Positions 1 to 5,981 of a DNA stretch of 5,981 bases are shown in pieces; the first letter of the stretch is position 1, and every line of letters begins with the position of its first letter. The stretch is from positions 1 through 5,981 of the forward strand of contig JAISNS010000086.1 in the NCBI GenBank assembly GCA_031276105.1, read 5' to 3'. The stretch is from Dysgonamonadaceae bacterium (GTDB lineage Bacteria; Bacteroidota; Bacteroidia; Bacteroidales; Azobacteroidaceae). The position numbers and the translations under genes were made by a program. Below the pieces are notes generated by a model. That model worked only from the letters and a program-made list of their open reading frames with translations. It was not told the DNA's origin and ran no database searches.

Positions 1-15
1 TAATTCTTAATTCTA

Positions 16-216
16 ACGCCGTCAGGCGTATCCTGTGAATAACCCCCGGATTTATCCGGGGGTAAGCGGCGTTCTTCTCCTCCCCCGCGAACGCCGGATG
101 GCGTTGCCCTTTTATCAGAAAACGATAGGGTGACGCCTCCGGCGTTCATCTGGGAAGAGGCCACGTTTACCCCCGGATAAATCCGGGGGTTATTCACAGG
201 GTACGCCTGCCGGCGT
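16..216. repeat. About 200-bp imperfect palindrome (REP/BIME- or MITE-like element)
   Basis: The outer arms 16-65 and 167-216 are inverted copies with 48 of 50 bases matching; the inner 34 bases (32-65 and 167-200) match exactly. Each arm holds its own palindrome, ACCCCCGGAT-TT-ATCCGGGGGT at 42-63 and its inverse at 169-190. The centre folds on: GAACGCCGGA (89-98) pairs with TCCGGCGTTC (138-147) and GGCGT (100-104) with ACGCC (133-137). A motif ACGCC-N3/4-GGCGT occurs four times (16, 91, 133, 203). No ORF, transposase or clear target duplication is seen. It looks like a non-autonomous intergenic repeat. Confidence 0.7.
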
Positions 217-314
217 ATCGCAACCCCGCACACGCTCGAGTGCGGCGACCGCACACGCACATGCACCGCACCCGTGCAGACACCCAGCACCGCTTGGTGC
301 AGAGTAAAAAGCAA
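217..314. other. GC-rich stretch of alternating purine/pyrimidine, no gene seen
   Basis: Between the large palindrome and the hairpin lies DNA rich in CGCAC/GTGCG steps (for example GCACACGCACATGCAC at 251-266) and a small hairpin GCACC-GCTT-GGTGC at 287-300. Frames are open on both strands here, but their translations are low in complexity and resemble no protein family I know. The composition differs clearly from the A/T-rich spacer at 475-672. Confidence 0.4.
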
Positions 315-352
315 AAGGTACAGGATATGCGGCTTTGCCGCTCCTGTACCTT
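315..352 (-). terminator. Strong two-part hairpin, possible terminator
   Basis: AAGGTACAGGA (315-325) pairs perfectly with TCCTGTACCTT (342-352), and inside it GCGGC (329-333) pairs with GCCGC (337-341) around a TTT loop; only a TAT bulge interrupts the stem. In the minus direction the stem is followed by TTTTGCTTTTT, a broken T-run that could end transcripts coming from the promoter at 581-612 or reading through from the leu operon. The stem is certain, the terminator role is a guess. Confidence 0.4.
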
Positions 353-406
353 GTACCTTATATCTTGTACCCTTTCCCCTGTACCTTTTACCTTTAGCCT
401 TGTACC
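344..406. repeat. Degenerate heptad array, consensus TTGTACC
   Basis: Nine consecutive 7-bp units in constant phase on the plus strand: CTGTACC, TTGTACC, TTATATC, TTGTACC, CTTTCCC, CTGTACC, TTTTACC, TTTAGCC, TTGTACC. It overlaps the right arm of the hairpin at 315-352 and ends three bases before the TG tract. No gene is read from it. Confidence 0.75.
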
Positions 407-408
407 TG

Positions 409-477
<69 letters not shown>

Positions 478-580
478 CATAATTCCGATAACAACCAAAG
501 ATTGGAAGTTAATAATGTGTAATAAATTGTTATTTACGGAAGCTGCCATATTCTTTGTTGTTGTTTTACAAAAACCGCTG

Positions 581-612
581 CAAATGTAATTTGTTTATTC
601 GAATTATGCAAA
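581..612 (-). promoter_or_regulatory. Bacteroidetes-type promoter pointing left
   Basis: On the minus strand TTTG (612-609) is followed after exactly 20 bases by TACATTTG (588-581), which fits the -33 TTTG and -7 TAnnTTTG consensus with the normal spacing. It lies about 60 bp past the operon end and would start an RNA near 575 running towards position 1. The only ORF close behind it is a doubtful 51-codon frame (549-394) that reads through the CA tract as alternating Thr-His. The true target may lie beyond the left edge. Confidence 0.55.
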
Positions 613-626
613 TGTTTTCTCAAAAA

Positions 627-666
627 AGTAAGCGAGTAAACAAGTAAACGAGTAAACGAGTGACAA
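627..666 (+). repeat. Octamer tandem repeat downstream of the operon
   Basis: Five 8-bp units on the plus strand: AGTAAGCG, AGTAAACA, AGTAAACG, AGTAAACG, AGTGACAA. The array starts 6 bp past the stop of the last gene. It is the same unit as the array before leuA (5771-5796) but in the opposite orientation: 27 of 29 bases of 627-655 agree with the minus strand from 5796 downward. No terminator hairpin is seen here. Confidence 0.85.
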
Positions 667-672
667 GAATGG

Positions 673-2187
673 TTAAGACAGATTCTCTATCATATTCAAC
701 ATTTTTACTGTTGCTTTGATAGCTGCTCCCGTTTGATCGACGTCCAAACCGCGGGTTTTAAAATTTTTGCCGTTAAAATTCCATGCAATCGTGGTTTGGA
801 CTAAAGCGTCTGTTCGTCCGCCCATAGGGATGGAAACGTTGTAATCCGTCAAGATCGGTTTGGGCTTCCCCAATTGCGTGTAAATTTTCCACAGCGCTTT
901 GGAGAAGGCGTGGTATTGCCCGTCGCCGGGAGCTGTCTGTTCATATTCCGTTCCGTCGATTTTAATCCTGACCGTGGCCGTCGGACGTAATCCGTGGGTC
1001 AGGGAGAGGGAATAATTGACGATTTTTATCCGGTCGGTATTTTCCGTATGTAAAACATCCGAAATGATGTACGGCAAATCGTCTTGGGTGACAATTTCTT
1101 TTTTGTCGCCCAATTCGATAATCCGTTCGGTTACTTTTTTCATGGCGTCTTCGTCCAATTCGATACCCATGGCTTCCAGGTTCTTCTTGATGTTAGACTT
1201 TCCCGAAGTTTTCCCTAACGCATATTCCCGTGCGCGACCGAAGCGTTCGGGGAGTAAATCGTTGTAATAAAGGTTGTTTTTGTTGTCGCCATCGGCATGA
1301 ATGCCGGCGCATTGCGTGAAAACACTGTCGCCGATTACCGGTTGATTGTTCGGAATGCGAATGCCGGAATACGATTCTACAATCCGGCTGACCCGGTTCA
1401 GGTTGTTTTCGATGATGTTCGTCTTGATTTTCAACTGGTCGTGGAGAATGCTGATGACGCTGGCTAAAGGGGCATTTCCCGCCCGTTCGCCTAAGCCGTT
1501 GATGGTTACATGTATTCCCTGTATCCCGGCATAAACGGCGGCAAAGACGTTGCCGATGGCCAAGTCGTAATCGTTATGAGCATGGAAATCGAAGTGAAGC
1601 CCCGGATATTTTTCCTGCATCTCCCGGCAAAACTTTGCGGTGTTGATCGGATTGAGTATTCCCAACGTGTCGGGAAGCATGAACCGTTTGATATTCGTAT
1701 CTTTCAGGTTATCAATCAAAAAGAATACGTAATCGGGCGAATTTAACATGCCGTTCGACCAGTCTTCCAGGTAAATGTTAATCGAAATATTCATTGTTTC
1801 CGCATTTTTCAGAACCGCTTTAATATCGGTCAGGTGTTGCTCCGGCGTTTTGCGAAGCTGTTCGGTACAATGTTTTAAAGAGCCTTTGCACAAAAGGTTC
1901 ATCACCTGTCCGCCGGCGTCTTTGACCCATTTCAACGACTTGTCGCCATCGACAAATCCCAATACTTCGATCTTATGGATATAATTTCGGTTTGTTGCCC
2001 ATTGGGTTACTCGTCTGACCGTTTCAAATTCTCCGTCGGAGACTTTGGCGGAAGCAACTTCCAAGCGATCTACTTTTAAGTCTTCAATCAACAGGCGGGC
2101 AATGTGGAGTTTTTCCGTGGCGGCAAACGAAACGCCGGAGGTTTGTTCGCCATCGCGCAAAGTTGTATCTAATAGTTCTATGTTCAT
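673..2187 (-). CDS. LeuA-family synthase: second 2-isopropylmalate synthase or (R)-citramalate synthase
   Basis: A 504-residue DRE-TIM metallolyase that condenses acetyl-CoA with a 2-oxo acid. It has DTTLRDGEQ (7-15), the metal-binding HAHND (202-206), NGLGERAGN (230-238), GIHADG (295-300) and a complete C-terminal regulatory domain (about 388-504). It differs clearly from the operon's own LeuA: after the first motif it reads TSGVSF instead of VPGCQL, and where LeuA has [10 protein letters not shown] (about 96-105) it has NLLCKGSLKH (97-106). It therefore probably takes another 2-oxo acid or answers to another inhibitor. Bacteroides genomes keep a similar paralogue at this place, after leuD. 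Two readings remain open: a second isopropylmalate synthase, or a citramalate synthase (pyruvate plus acetyl-CoA) feeding isoleucine through LeuCD. Ile codons in the leader peptide favour the second slightly. Family assignment is firm, substrate is not. Confidence 0.88.
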   Translation of the reverse strand: MNIELLDTTLRDGEQTSGVSFAATEKLHIARLLIEDLKVDRLEVASAKVSDGEFETVRRVTQWATNRNYIHKIEVLGFVDGDKSLKWVKDAGGQVMNLLCKGSLKHCTEQLRKTPEQHLTDIKAVLKNAETMNISINIYLEDWSNGMLNSPDYVFFLIDNLKDTNIKRFMLPDTLGILNPINTAKFCREMQEKYPGLHFDFHAHNDYDLAIGNVFAAVYAGIQGIHVTINGLGERAGNAPLASVISILHDQLKIKTNIIENNLNRVSRIVESYSGIRIPNNQPVIGDSVFTQCAGIHADGDNKNNLYYNDLLPERFGRAREYALGKTSGKSNIKKNLEAMGIELDEDAMKKVTERIIELGDKKEIVTQDDLPYIISDVLHTENTDRIKIVNYSLSLTHGLRPTATVRIKIDGTEYEQTAPGDGQYHAFSKALWKIYTQLGKPKPILTDYNVSIPMGGRTDALVQTTIAWNFNGKNFKTRGLDVDQTGAAIKATVKMLNMIENLS

Positions 2188-2215
2188 AAATTTAGTGATG
2201 AAAAATTATAATTTA

Positions 2216-2233
2216 CCGGAAGCCTTCTTCCGG
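2216..2233 (-). other. Intercistronic hairpin between leuD and the second synthase
   Basis: CCGGAAG and CTTCCGG form a perfect 7-bp stem with a 4-base loop in the 56-bp gap. On the minus strand it is followed by TAAATTATAATTTTTC, an A/T-rich run that is not a clean T-run, so at most it is a weak terminator. It could also be an RNA processing or stability element that sets the ratio of the last gene to leuACD. The structure is seen; the role is inferred. Confidence 0.5.
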
Positions 2234-2243
2234 GATATTCGTA

Positions 2244-2840
2244 TTAGTTAGCCTGTCCCAAACGACGTTCATAATTTTCAATTTGGTCTTTCCGGCTCAG
2301 CAGATAATCAATGTCGTCGAATCCCTTCAAAAAACATTCTTTTTTGTAGGCGTTGATGGCGAATGATTCCGATTTTCCGGTGGCATTGTTTGTGATTCGC
2401 TGGTTTTCCAAATCGACCGTCAACGTAATTCCGGGGTCTTTTTCGACGCTTTCAAAGATTGCGGCAAGAAATTTTTCCGGTACGACTACCGGCAATACGA
2501 AATTGTTCATGGCGTTGTTCTTGAAAATATCGGCGAAAAAACTGGATACGACAACCTTGAAGCCATAACCGGCAATCGCCCAGGCGGCATGTTCGCGGCT
2601 CGAACCGCTTCCGAAATTCTTTCCGGCAACTAATATTTCGCCTTTGTAAACCGGATTGTTCAATACAAATGATTGAATCGGATGGTTGTCTTTATCGTAA
2701 CGCCAATCGCGAAAGAGGTTATCGCCGAAACCTTCTTTGGAAGTGGCTTTTAAAAACCGCGCCGGAATAATCTGGTCGGTATCGACGTTCTCTATGGGCA
2801 GCGGAACGATTGTGCTTGTTAATGTTATAAATTTCTCCAT
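2244..2840 (-). CDS. leuD: 3-isopropylmalate dehydratase small subunit
   Basis: Small (swivel-domain) subunit of isopropylmalate isomerase, partner of LeuC. The 198 residues match the usual 195-205. [13 protein letters not shown] (18-30) is the conserved N-terminal signature, and [17 protein letters not shown] (73-89) is the substrate-contacting loop that determines specificity in the LeuD/aconitase swivel family. No segment is missing. The ATG lies directly after the heptad array (coding strand AAGAATTATG) and 19 bp after leuC, without a Shine-Dalgarno sequence. The next gene starts 56 bp downstream, after a small hairpin. LeuCD would serve both the isopropylmalate and, if the next gene is a citramalate synthase, the citramalate branch. 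Confidence 0.96.
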   Translation of the reverse strand: MEKFITLTSTIVPLPIENVDTDQIIPARFLKATSKEGFGDNLFRDWRYDKDNHPIQSFVLNNPVYKGEILVAGKNFGSGSSREHAAWAIAGYGFKVVVSSFFADIFKNNAMNNFVLPVVVPEKFLAAIFESVEKDPGITLTVDLENQRITNNATGKSESFAINAYKKECFLKGFDDIDYLLSRKDQIENYERRLGQAN

Positions 2841-2881
2841 AATTCTTAATTCTTAACTCTTAACTCTTAACTCTTAACTCT
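2841..2881 (-). repeat. Heptad tandem repeat across the leuC-leuD junction
   Basis: On the plus strand the units are TTCTTAA, TTCTTAA, CTCTTAA, CTCTTAA, CTCTTAA from 2843 to 2877, plus a partial CTCT. The array covers the whole leuC-leuD gap, the leuC stop codon and the last five or six leuC codons. On the coding strand every unit carries TTAA, so any frame meets a stop soon. The array ends directly before the leuD ATG and takes the place of a ribosome binding site. Confidence 0.9.
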
Positions 2882-4266
2882 CTCGGGTCTGTTATTTTTC
2901 CGGTAACGGCTGCGGCTGCCGCAACGAGCGGGCCGGCTAAAATGGTTCTTGCTCCGGGGCCTTGCCGCCCTTCAAAATTGCGGTTGGAGGTGGATACGGC
3001 ATATTTGCCGGCAGGGACTTTGTCGTCGTTCATTGCCAAACAGGCGGAACATCCCGGTTGACGGATTTCAAAACCGGCTTCTTCCAATATCTTATCTAAT
3101 TTTTCGTCTTGGATTTGTTTGGCGACAAGCCATGAACCGGGAACTAACCAAGCGGTTATGTTTGCCGCTTTTTTGCGTCCTTTCACCCAATGGGCGAAAG
3201 CGCGAAAGTCTTCGATCCGGCCATTGGTACAGCTTCCTAAAAAGACGTAATCGACCGGCTTGCCAATCAGTTTTTCGCCGGGTTGAAATCCCATGTATTC
3301 CAACGATTTGGCAAAAGAGATGCGCGAAGATTCTTCGATGGTTTCCAAGGTGGGAATGGCTTCGTTGATTCCGATGCCCATGCCCGGATTGGTTCCGTAA
3401 GTAATTCGCGGCTCGATATCCCAAGCGTCAAAGACGATTTCTTTGTCGAAGCGGGCGTCCGAGTCCGAATTTAAGGTTTCCCAACAGGCCTGCGCTTCGT
3501 CCCAAGCTTTTCCTTGCGGCGTAAAACGACGGTTTTTCAGGTATTCGAATGTAGTTTCGTCGGGGGCAATCATGCCGCCGCGGGCGCCCATTTCGATGGA
3601 AAGGTTGCAAAGCGTCAGACGGCCTTCCATGGAAAGATTTTTCACCGCTTCGCCGGCGTATTCCACAAAATAACCGGTGGCGCCGCCGGTAGTCATTTTC
3701 GCGATAATGTACAAAGCCATGTCTTTGGCTGTAACGCCCGGTTTTAAGCGGTTTTTTACCGTGATCCGCATCGTTTTCGGCCGCGACTGGAAAACGCATT
3801 GTGTGGCTAATACCATCTCTACTTCGCTGGTGCCGATACCGAAAGCTATCGCGCCCAAAGCGCCGTGCGTGGATGTGTGCGAATCGCCGCAAACGATTGT
3901 CATTCCCGGTAAAGAAAGTCCGTTTTCGGGGCCGACTACATGCGTAACGCCGTTCAGTTTATGCCCGATAGGATAATAATCTACGCCGAATTCTTTCGCA
4001 TTCCTGTCTAAGGCTTCAAGTTGATTGCGGGAAACCGGGTCTTGAAGCGGATATTCCTGATTTACGGTTGGAATATTGTGGTCGGGCATGCAAGTGATTT
4101 GTTTCGGTCGGAAGACTTTCAGTCCCCGGCGGCGAAGCCCGTCAAATGCCTGCGGACTGGTTACTTCGTGGCAATACATGCGGTCGATGTAAAGTTGCGA
4201 AGGGCCGTTTTCCATGGTTGTTACAACGTGTTTGTCCCAAATTTTGTCGAAAAGAGTTTTTCCCAT
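2860..4266 (-). CDS. leuC: 3-isopropylmalate dehydratase large subunit
   Basis: Large subunit of isopropylmalate isomerase, an aconitase-family enzyme that converts 2- to 3-isopropylmalate together with LeuD. The 468-residue length matches the family (about 465-470). Cys346 in GSCTNGR, and Cys406 and Cys409 in GCSAC, are the three ligands of the [4Fe-4S] cluster, at almost the same numbers as in the E. coli protein. [12 protein letters not shown] (127-138) and the following FGIGTSEVE segment are other family signatures. The gene starts 6 bp after leuA and ends 19 bp before leuD, suggesting translational coupling. Oddity: the last residues (ELRVKS) and the stop codon lie inside a 7-bp tandem repeat that continues up to leuD, so the exact C-terminus may vary between strains. 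The same isomerase can act on citramalate in organisms that use that isoleucine route. Confidence 0.96.
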   Translation of the reverse strand: MGKTLFDKIWDKHVVTTMENGPSQLYIDRMYCHEVTSPQAFDGLRRRGLKVFRPKQITCMPDHNIPTVNQEYPLQDPVSRNQLEALDRNAKEFGVDYYPIGHKLNGVTHVVGPENGLSLPGMTIVCGDSHTSTHGALGAIAFGIGTSEVEMVLATQCVFQSRPKTMRITVKNRLKPGVTAKDMALYIIAKMTTGGATGYFVEYAGEAVKNLSMEGRLTLCNLSIEMGARGGMIAPDETTFEYLKNRRFTPQGKAWDEAQACWETLNSDSDARFDKEIVFDAWDIEPRITYGTNPGMGIGINEAIPTLETIEESSRISFAKSLEYMGFQPGEKLIGKPVDYVFLGSCTNGRIEDFRAFAHWVKGRKKAANITAWLVPGSWLVAKQIQDEKLDKILEEAGFEIRQPGCSACLAMNDDKVPAGKYAVSTSNRNFEGRQGPGARTILAGPLVAAAAAVTGKITDPRELRVKS

Positions 4267-4272
4267 GATTGG

Positions 4273-5766
4273 TTATTTAATAAATTTATTAATTGCGTCG
4301 ATGTAAGCTTCGACGGAGGCGGCAATGATATCGGTATTGGCCGAAAATCCATAATAGTTGACTCCTTCATGTTGGACTTGCATGTGCACTTTCCCCATGT
4401 CGTCGCTTCCTTTGTTAATGGCTTGAATCAGAAATTCCTGTATCACCATTTGACGGCGAATAATCTGTTTCAGCGCCTTGATTGCCGCATCAACCGGGCC
4501 ATTTCCGGCGGCGGCGGCTTCGAACTTTTCGCCGGCTATATTCAGCCCGATACTTGCTACCGGCCGGATACCTATTCCCGAAGTTACTTGGAGATATTCC
4601 AGTTTGATTCGTTGCGATTCGGTACGGTCTTTTCCGGCTAACATCAGAATGTCGTCGTCGTTGATATCTTTTTTTCGGTCGGCCAGTTTAAGAAATTCTC
4701 CGTAAACGCTATCCAATTTCTCTTGCGAAAGTTCAATGCCCAACACACTCAGGCGATGTTTCAGGGCGGCTCGACCGCTTCGGGCTGTCAGCGCAATCGT
4801 ATTGTCGTCGATGCCAACGTCTTGCGGGTCGATAATTTCGTAACTTTCCCGGTTTTTCAGCACGCCGTCCTGATGTATGCCCGAGGAATGAGCAAAAGCG
4901 TTTCGCCCGACAATCGCTTTGTTCGGCTGCACCGGCATGTTCATCAGGCTGGAAACCATCCGGCTGACGGGATAAATGTGTTTGGTGTTGATATTTGTTT
5001 CAATCGTCAATTCTTTGTGGCTTTTCAGTATCATTGCCACTTCTTCGAGGGCGGTATTTCCGGCGCGTTCACCGATTCCGTTGATGGTTACTTCGGCTTG
5101 CCGGGCGCCGTTTACGATTCCGGCAATCGTGTTAGCGGTTGCCATTCCCAAGTCGTTGTGGCAATGGGTCGAAAGAATCGCTTTGTGGATACCGTTTACA
5201 TTTTCCATCAGGAACCTGATTTTCTCGCCGTATTCCGAAGGGAGGCAATATCCGGTTGTGTCGGGAATGTTCACCACCGTAGCGCCTGCCTTGATAACCG
5301 CTTCTACGACACGGGCTAAATAAACGTTATCCGTTCGTCCGGCGTCTTCGCAATAAAATTCCACTTCTTCGACGTACTTTTTGGCGTATTTGACGCAAGC
5401 GATTGCGCGTTCCAAAATTTCGTCCTGCGTAGAATTGAACTTGTGCTTGATATGGTAGGGCGAAGTGCCGATGCCTGTGTGAATCCTTTTTCGCTTAGCG
5501 AATTGCAAGGCTTCCGCAGCTACGTCGATATCTTTCTCCACTGCCCGCGTGAGGGCGCAAATCTCCGGCCATGTGACCGATTTCGAAATTTCTACGACCG
5601 AATTAAAATCGCCCGGACTGGAAACCGGAAAGCCTGCTTCAATCACATCCACGCCTAAGTTTTCCAACGCTTGCGCCACCTGAATTTTCTCGATGGTGTT
5701 CAGTTGGCAACCCGGAACCTGTTCGCCGTCTCGCAAGGTCGTATCAAAAATAAATAATCTGTCCAT
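4273..5766 (-). CDS. leuA: 2-isopropylmalate synthase
   Basis: Catalyses the first committed step of leucine synthesis in the cytoplasm: acetyl-CoA plus 2-oxoisovalerate gives (2S)-2-isopropylmalate. The 497-residue protein begins with the DRE-TIM motif DTTLRDGEQ (residues 8-16), which carries the catalytic Arg and a metal-binding Asp. It also has the metal-binding HCHND (201-205), NGIGERAGN (229-237) and GIHQDG (296-301). After a linker, the C-terminal regulatory domain (about 390-497, with GIGIRPVAS at 397-405) is complete; in the family this domain binds leucine for feedback inhibition. The length agrees with long-form LeuA. The ATG follows the octamer repeat and the attenuator, so it is the first structural gene of the operon; leuC begins 6 bp after its stop. 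Expression is probably controlled by the upstream attenuator and activity by leucine. No key residue is missing. Confidence 0.95.
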   Translation of the reverse strand: MDRLFIFDTTLRDGEQVPGCQLNTIEKIQVAQALENLGVDVIEAGFPVSSPGDFNSVVEISKSVTWPEICALTRAVEKDIDVAAEALQFAKRKRIHTGIGTSPYHIKHKFNSTQDEILERAIACVKYAKKYVEEVEFYCEDAGRTDNVYLARVVEAVIKAGATVVNIPDTTGYCLPSEYGEKIRFLMENVNGIHKAILSTHCHNDLGMATANTIAGIVNGARQAEVTINGIGERAGNTALEEVAMILKSHKELTIETNINTKHIYPVSRMVSSLMNMPVQPNKAIVGRNAFAHSSGIHQDGVLKNRESYEIIDPQDVGIDDNTIALTARSGRAALKHRLSVLGIELSQEKLDSVYGEFLKLADRKKDINDDDILMLAGKDRTESQRIKLEYLQVTSGIGIRPVASIGLNIAGEKFEAAAAGNGPVDAAIKALKQIIRRQMVIQEFLIQAINKGSDDMGKVHMQVQHEGVNYYGFSANTDIIAASVEAYIDAINKFIK

Positions 5767-5770
5767 ATTA

Positions 5771-5796
5771 CTTGTTTACTTGTTTACTCGTTTACT
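5771..5796 (-). repeat. Octamer tandem repeat abutting the leuA start
   Basis: Three and a quarter copies of an 8-bp unit (minus-strand consensus AAGTAAAC, one copy GAGTAAAC) fill the space between the attenuator T-run and the leuA ATG; the last copy merges into AAGTAATATG. It is therefore also the translation initiation region of leuA, with no Shine-Dalgarno sequence. The same unit occurs in the opposite orientation at 627-666, past the end of the operon. Confidence 0.85.
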
Positions 5797-5832
5797 AAAA
5801 AAAACCTTTCCCAACCGAAGCGAGAAAGGTTT
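5797..5832 (-). terminator. Leader (attenuator) intrinsic terminator before leuA
   Basis: On the minus strand AAACCTTTC (5832-5824) pairs with GAAAGGTTT (5810-5802). The stem can extend inward through U-G, C-G, G-U and C-G pairs with one bulged U to a C(UUCG)G tetraloop (5820-5815). A run of eight T, three of them in the stem, ends at 5797. It is a good intrinsic terminator placed 30 bases before the leuA start and after the leader peptide stop, so it would end transcription before the structural genes when leucine is plentiful. The plus strand also has a T-rich run after the stem, so the hairpin could work in both directions. Confidence 0.82.
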
Positions 5833-5909
5833 ATTTTTTTTATTTCACAATTTGCTATACCGGCCTCGCTTCAGCTTGTTCTGCACAAGAGAATAATAAT
5901 GCTAAGCAA
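5813..5909 (-). promoter_or_regulatory. Ribosome-mediated transcription attenuator (antiterminator and anti-antiterminator pairings)
   Basis: Three alternative RNA pairings are visible on the minus strand. Strand 2, AGCTGAAGCGAGG (5876-5864), pairs with strand 3 (5825-5813): eight perfect pairs GAAGCGAG/CTCGCTTC plus five flanking Watson-Crick or G-U pairs. This takes up the tetraloop and inner stem of the terminator, so it acts as antiterminator. Strand 1, TTGCTTAGC (5909-5901), can pair with strand 2 (5875-5866), nine pairs with one bulged G, and would free the terminator. Strand 1 lies over Leu10-Leu11 codons, and strand 2 overlaps the leader stop. Expected logic: stalling at Leu codons blocks strand 1 and lets 2:3 form, giving read-through; a ribosome reaching the stop covers strand 2 and termination follows. 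The outer eight pairs of the terminator are not directly contested, so full exclusivity is inferred. Confidence 0.7.
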
Positions 5910-5936
5910 TAGCCCGTATATAGTTGTACTTTTCAT
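5871..5936 (-). CDS. Leucine/isoleucine-rich attenuator leader peptide (21 aa)
   Basis: This small gene encodes 21 residues starting MKSTTIYG and ending CRTS, with the core LLLSIIILL at residues 9-17. It holds five Leu codons (CTA TTG CTT, then CTC TTG) and four Ile codons (one ATA, then ATT three times). Its job would be to sense charged tRNA-Leu, and perhaps tRNA-Ile: a ribosome waiting at these codons changes the fold of the following RNA. The start lies 25 bases after a -7 box. The TGA stop overlaps the RNA strand that forms the antiterminator (5864-5876), as expected for attenuation. Strand 1 of the switch (5901-5909) is made of codons Leu10-Leu11-Ser12. The alternative, a chance hydrophobic ORF, is weakened by this exact placement. 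The peptide itself probably has no function after translation. Confidence 0.75.
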   Translation of the reverse strand: MKSTTIYGLLLSIIILLCRTS

Positions 5937-5961
5937 AAAAATCAATTTTTTATTTGAGGCG

Positions 5962-5969
5962 CAAAGGTA
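5962..5969 (-). promoter_or_regulatory. Bacteroidetes -7 promoter box of the leu operon
   Basis: On the minus strand the sequence reads TACCTTTG, an exact match to the Bacteroidetes -7 consensus TAnnTTTG. It lies 25 bases before the start codon of the leader peptide, so the mRNA would begin roughly at 5954-5958 with a very short untranslated region, as is usual for leader peptides. The partner -33 TTTG box would fall at about 5990, outside the window, so the promoter is only half visible. It is the only candidate promoter seen upstream of leuA. Confidence 0.65.
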
Positions 5970-5981
5970 AAAAAAGTTTTT

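Noticed and set aside
32..200. CRISPR-like array formed by repeated 34-bp units
   Set aside because: There are only two copies, they are inverted rather than direct, and no regular spacers exist.
2949..3892. Overlapping ORFs of 110-154 codons on both strands inside leuC
   Set aside because: They lie in other frames of a fully conserved leuC; their Arg/His-rich translations are typical shadows.
4723..5319. A 198-codon plus-strand ORF opposite leuA
   Set aside because: It is the antisense frame of conserved leuA codons and has no promoter, start context or family signature.
5771..5796. Operator or regulator-binding direct repeats before leuA
   Set aside because: The repeat lies downstream of the promoter and terminator, and the same unit occurs past the operon end, so a tandem repeat family explains it better.
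5813..5909. T-box or leucine riboswitch as the leader control element
   Set aside because: No T-box sequence or specifier-loop architecture is visible, and the short Leu-rich ORF with competing stems explains the leader fully.

Overview
The window is a piece of a Bacteroidetes chromosome, most likely Bacteroidales. Three things point there. The gene order leuA-leuC-leuD-second LeuA-family synthase is the one known from Bacteroides. No gene has a Shine-Dalgarno sequence; starts lie in A/T-rich DNA. Two sites match the Bacteroidetes sigma factor -7 box TAnnTTTG (5962-5969 and 581-588, both minus strand). The species cannot be named from the sequence.

From right to left, the direction of transcription, the window reads as follows. 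5797-5981 is a leader region with a -7 box, a 21-codon leader peptide rich in Leu and Ile codons, and a terminator hairpin with a competing antiterminator: a trp/leu-style ribosome-mediated attenuator. It is followed by leuA (4273-5766), leuC (2860-4266), leuD (2244-2840) and a second DRE-TIM aldolase of the LeuA/CimA family (673-2187). Gaps are 6, 19 and 56 bp, so the four genes form one operon. LeuA condenses 2-oxoisovalerate with acetyl-CoA and LeuCD isomerises 2- to 3-isopropylmalate. The second synthase may be a LeuA paralogue or a citramalate synthase; in the latter case LeuCD would also process citramalate towards isoleucine, which would fit the Ile codons in the leader peptide. leuB, needed for the next step, is not in the window.

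The left 672 bp hold no convincing protein gene but much repeat structure. There is an octamer array at 627-666 that mirrors one just before leuA, a second minus-strand promoter at 581-612, an uninterrupted (TG)32 tract at 410-474, a heptad array at 344-406 next to a strong hairpin at 315-352, an alternating purine/pyrimidine GC-rich stretch around 226-280, and a roughly 200-bp imperfect palindrome at 16-216 with 50-bp arms. Heptad repeats also fill the leuC-leuD junction and encode the LeuC C-terminus. The most interesting items are the complete attenuator and the dense family of 7- and 8-bp tandem repeats at gene borders.
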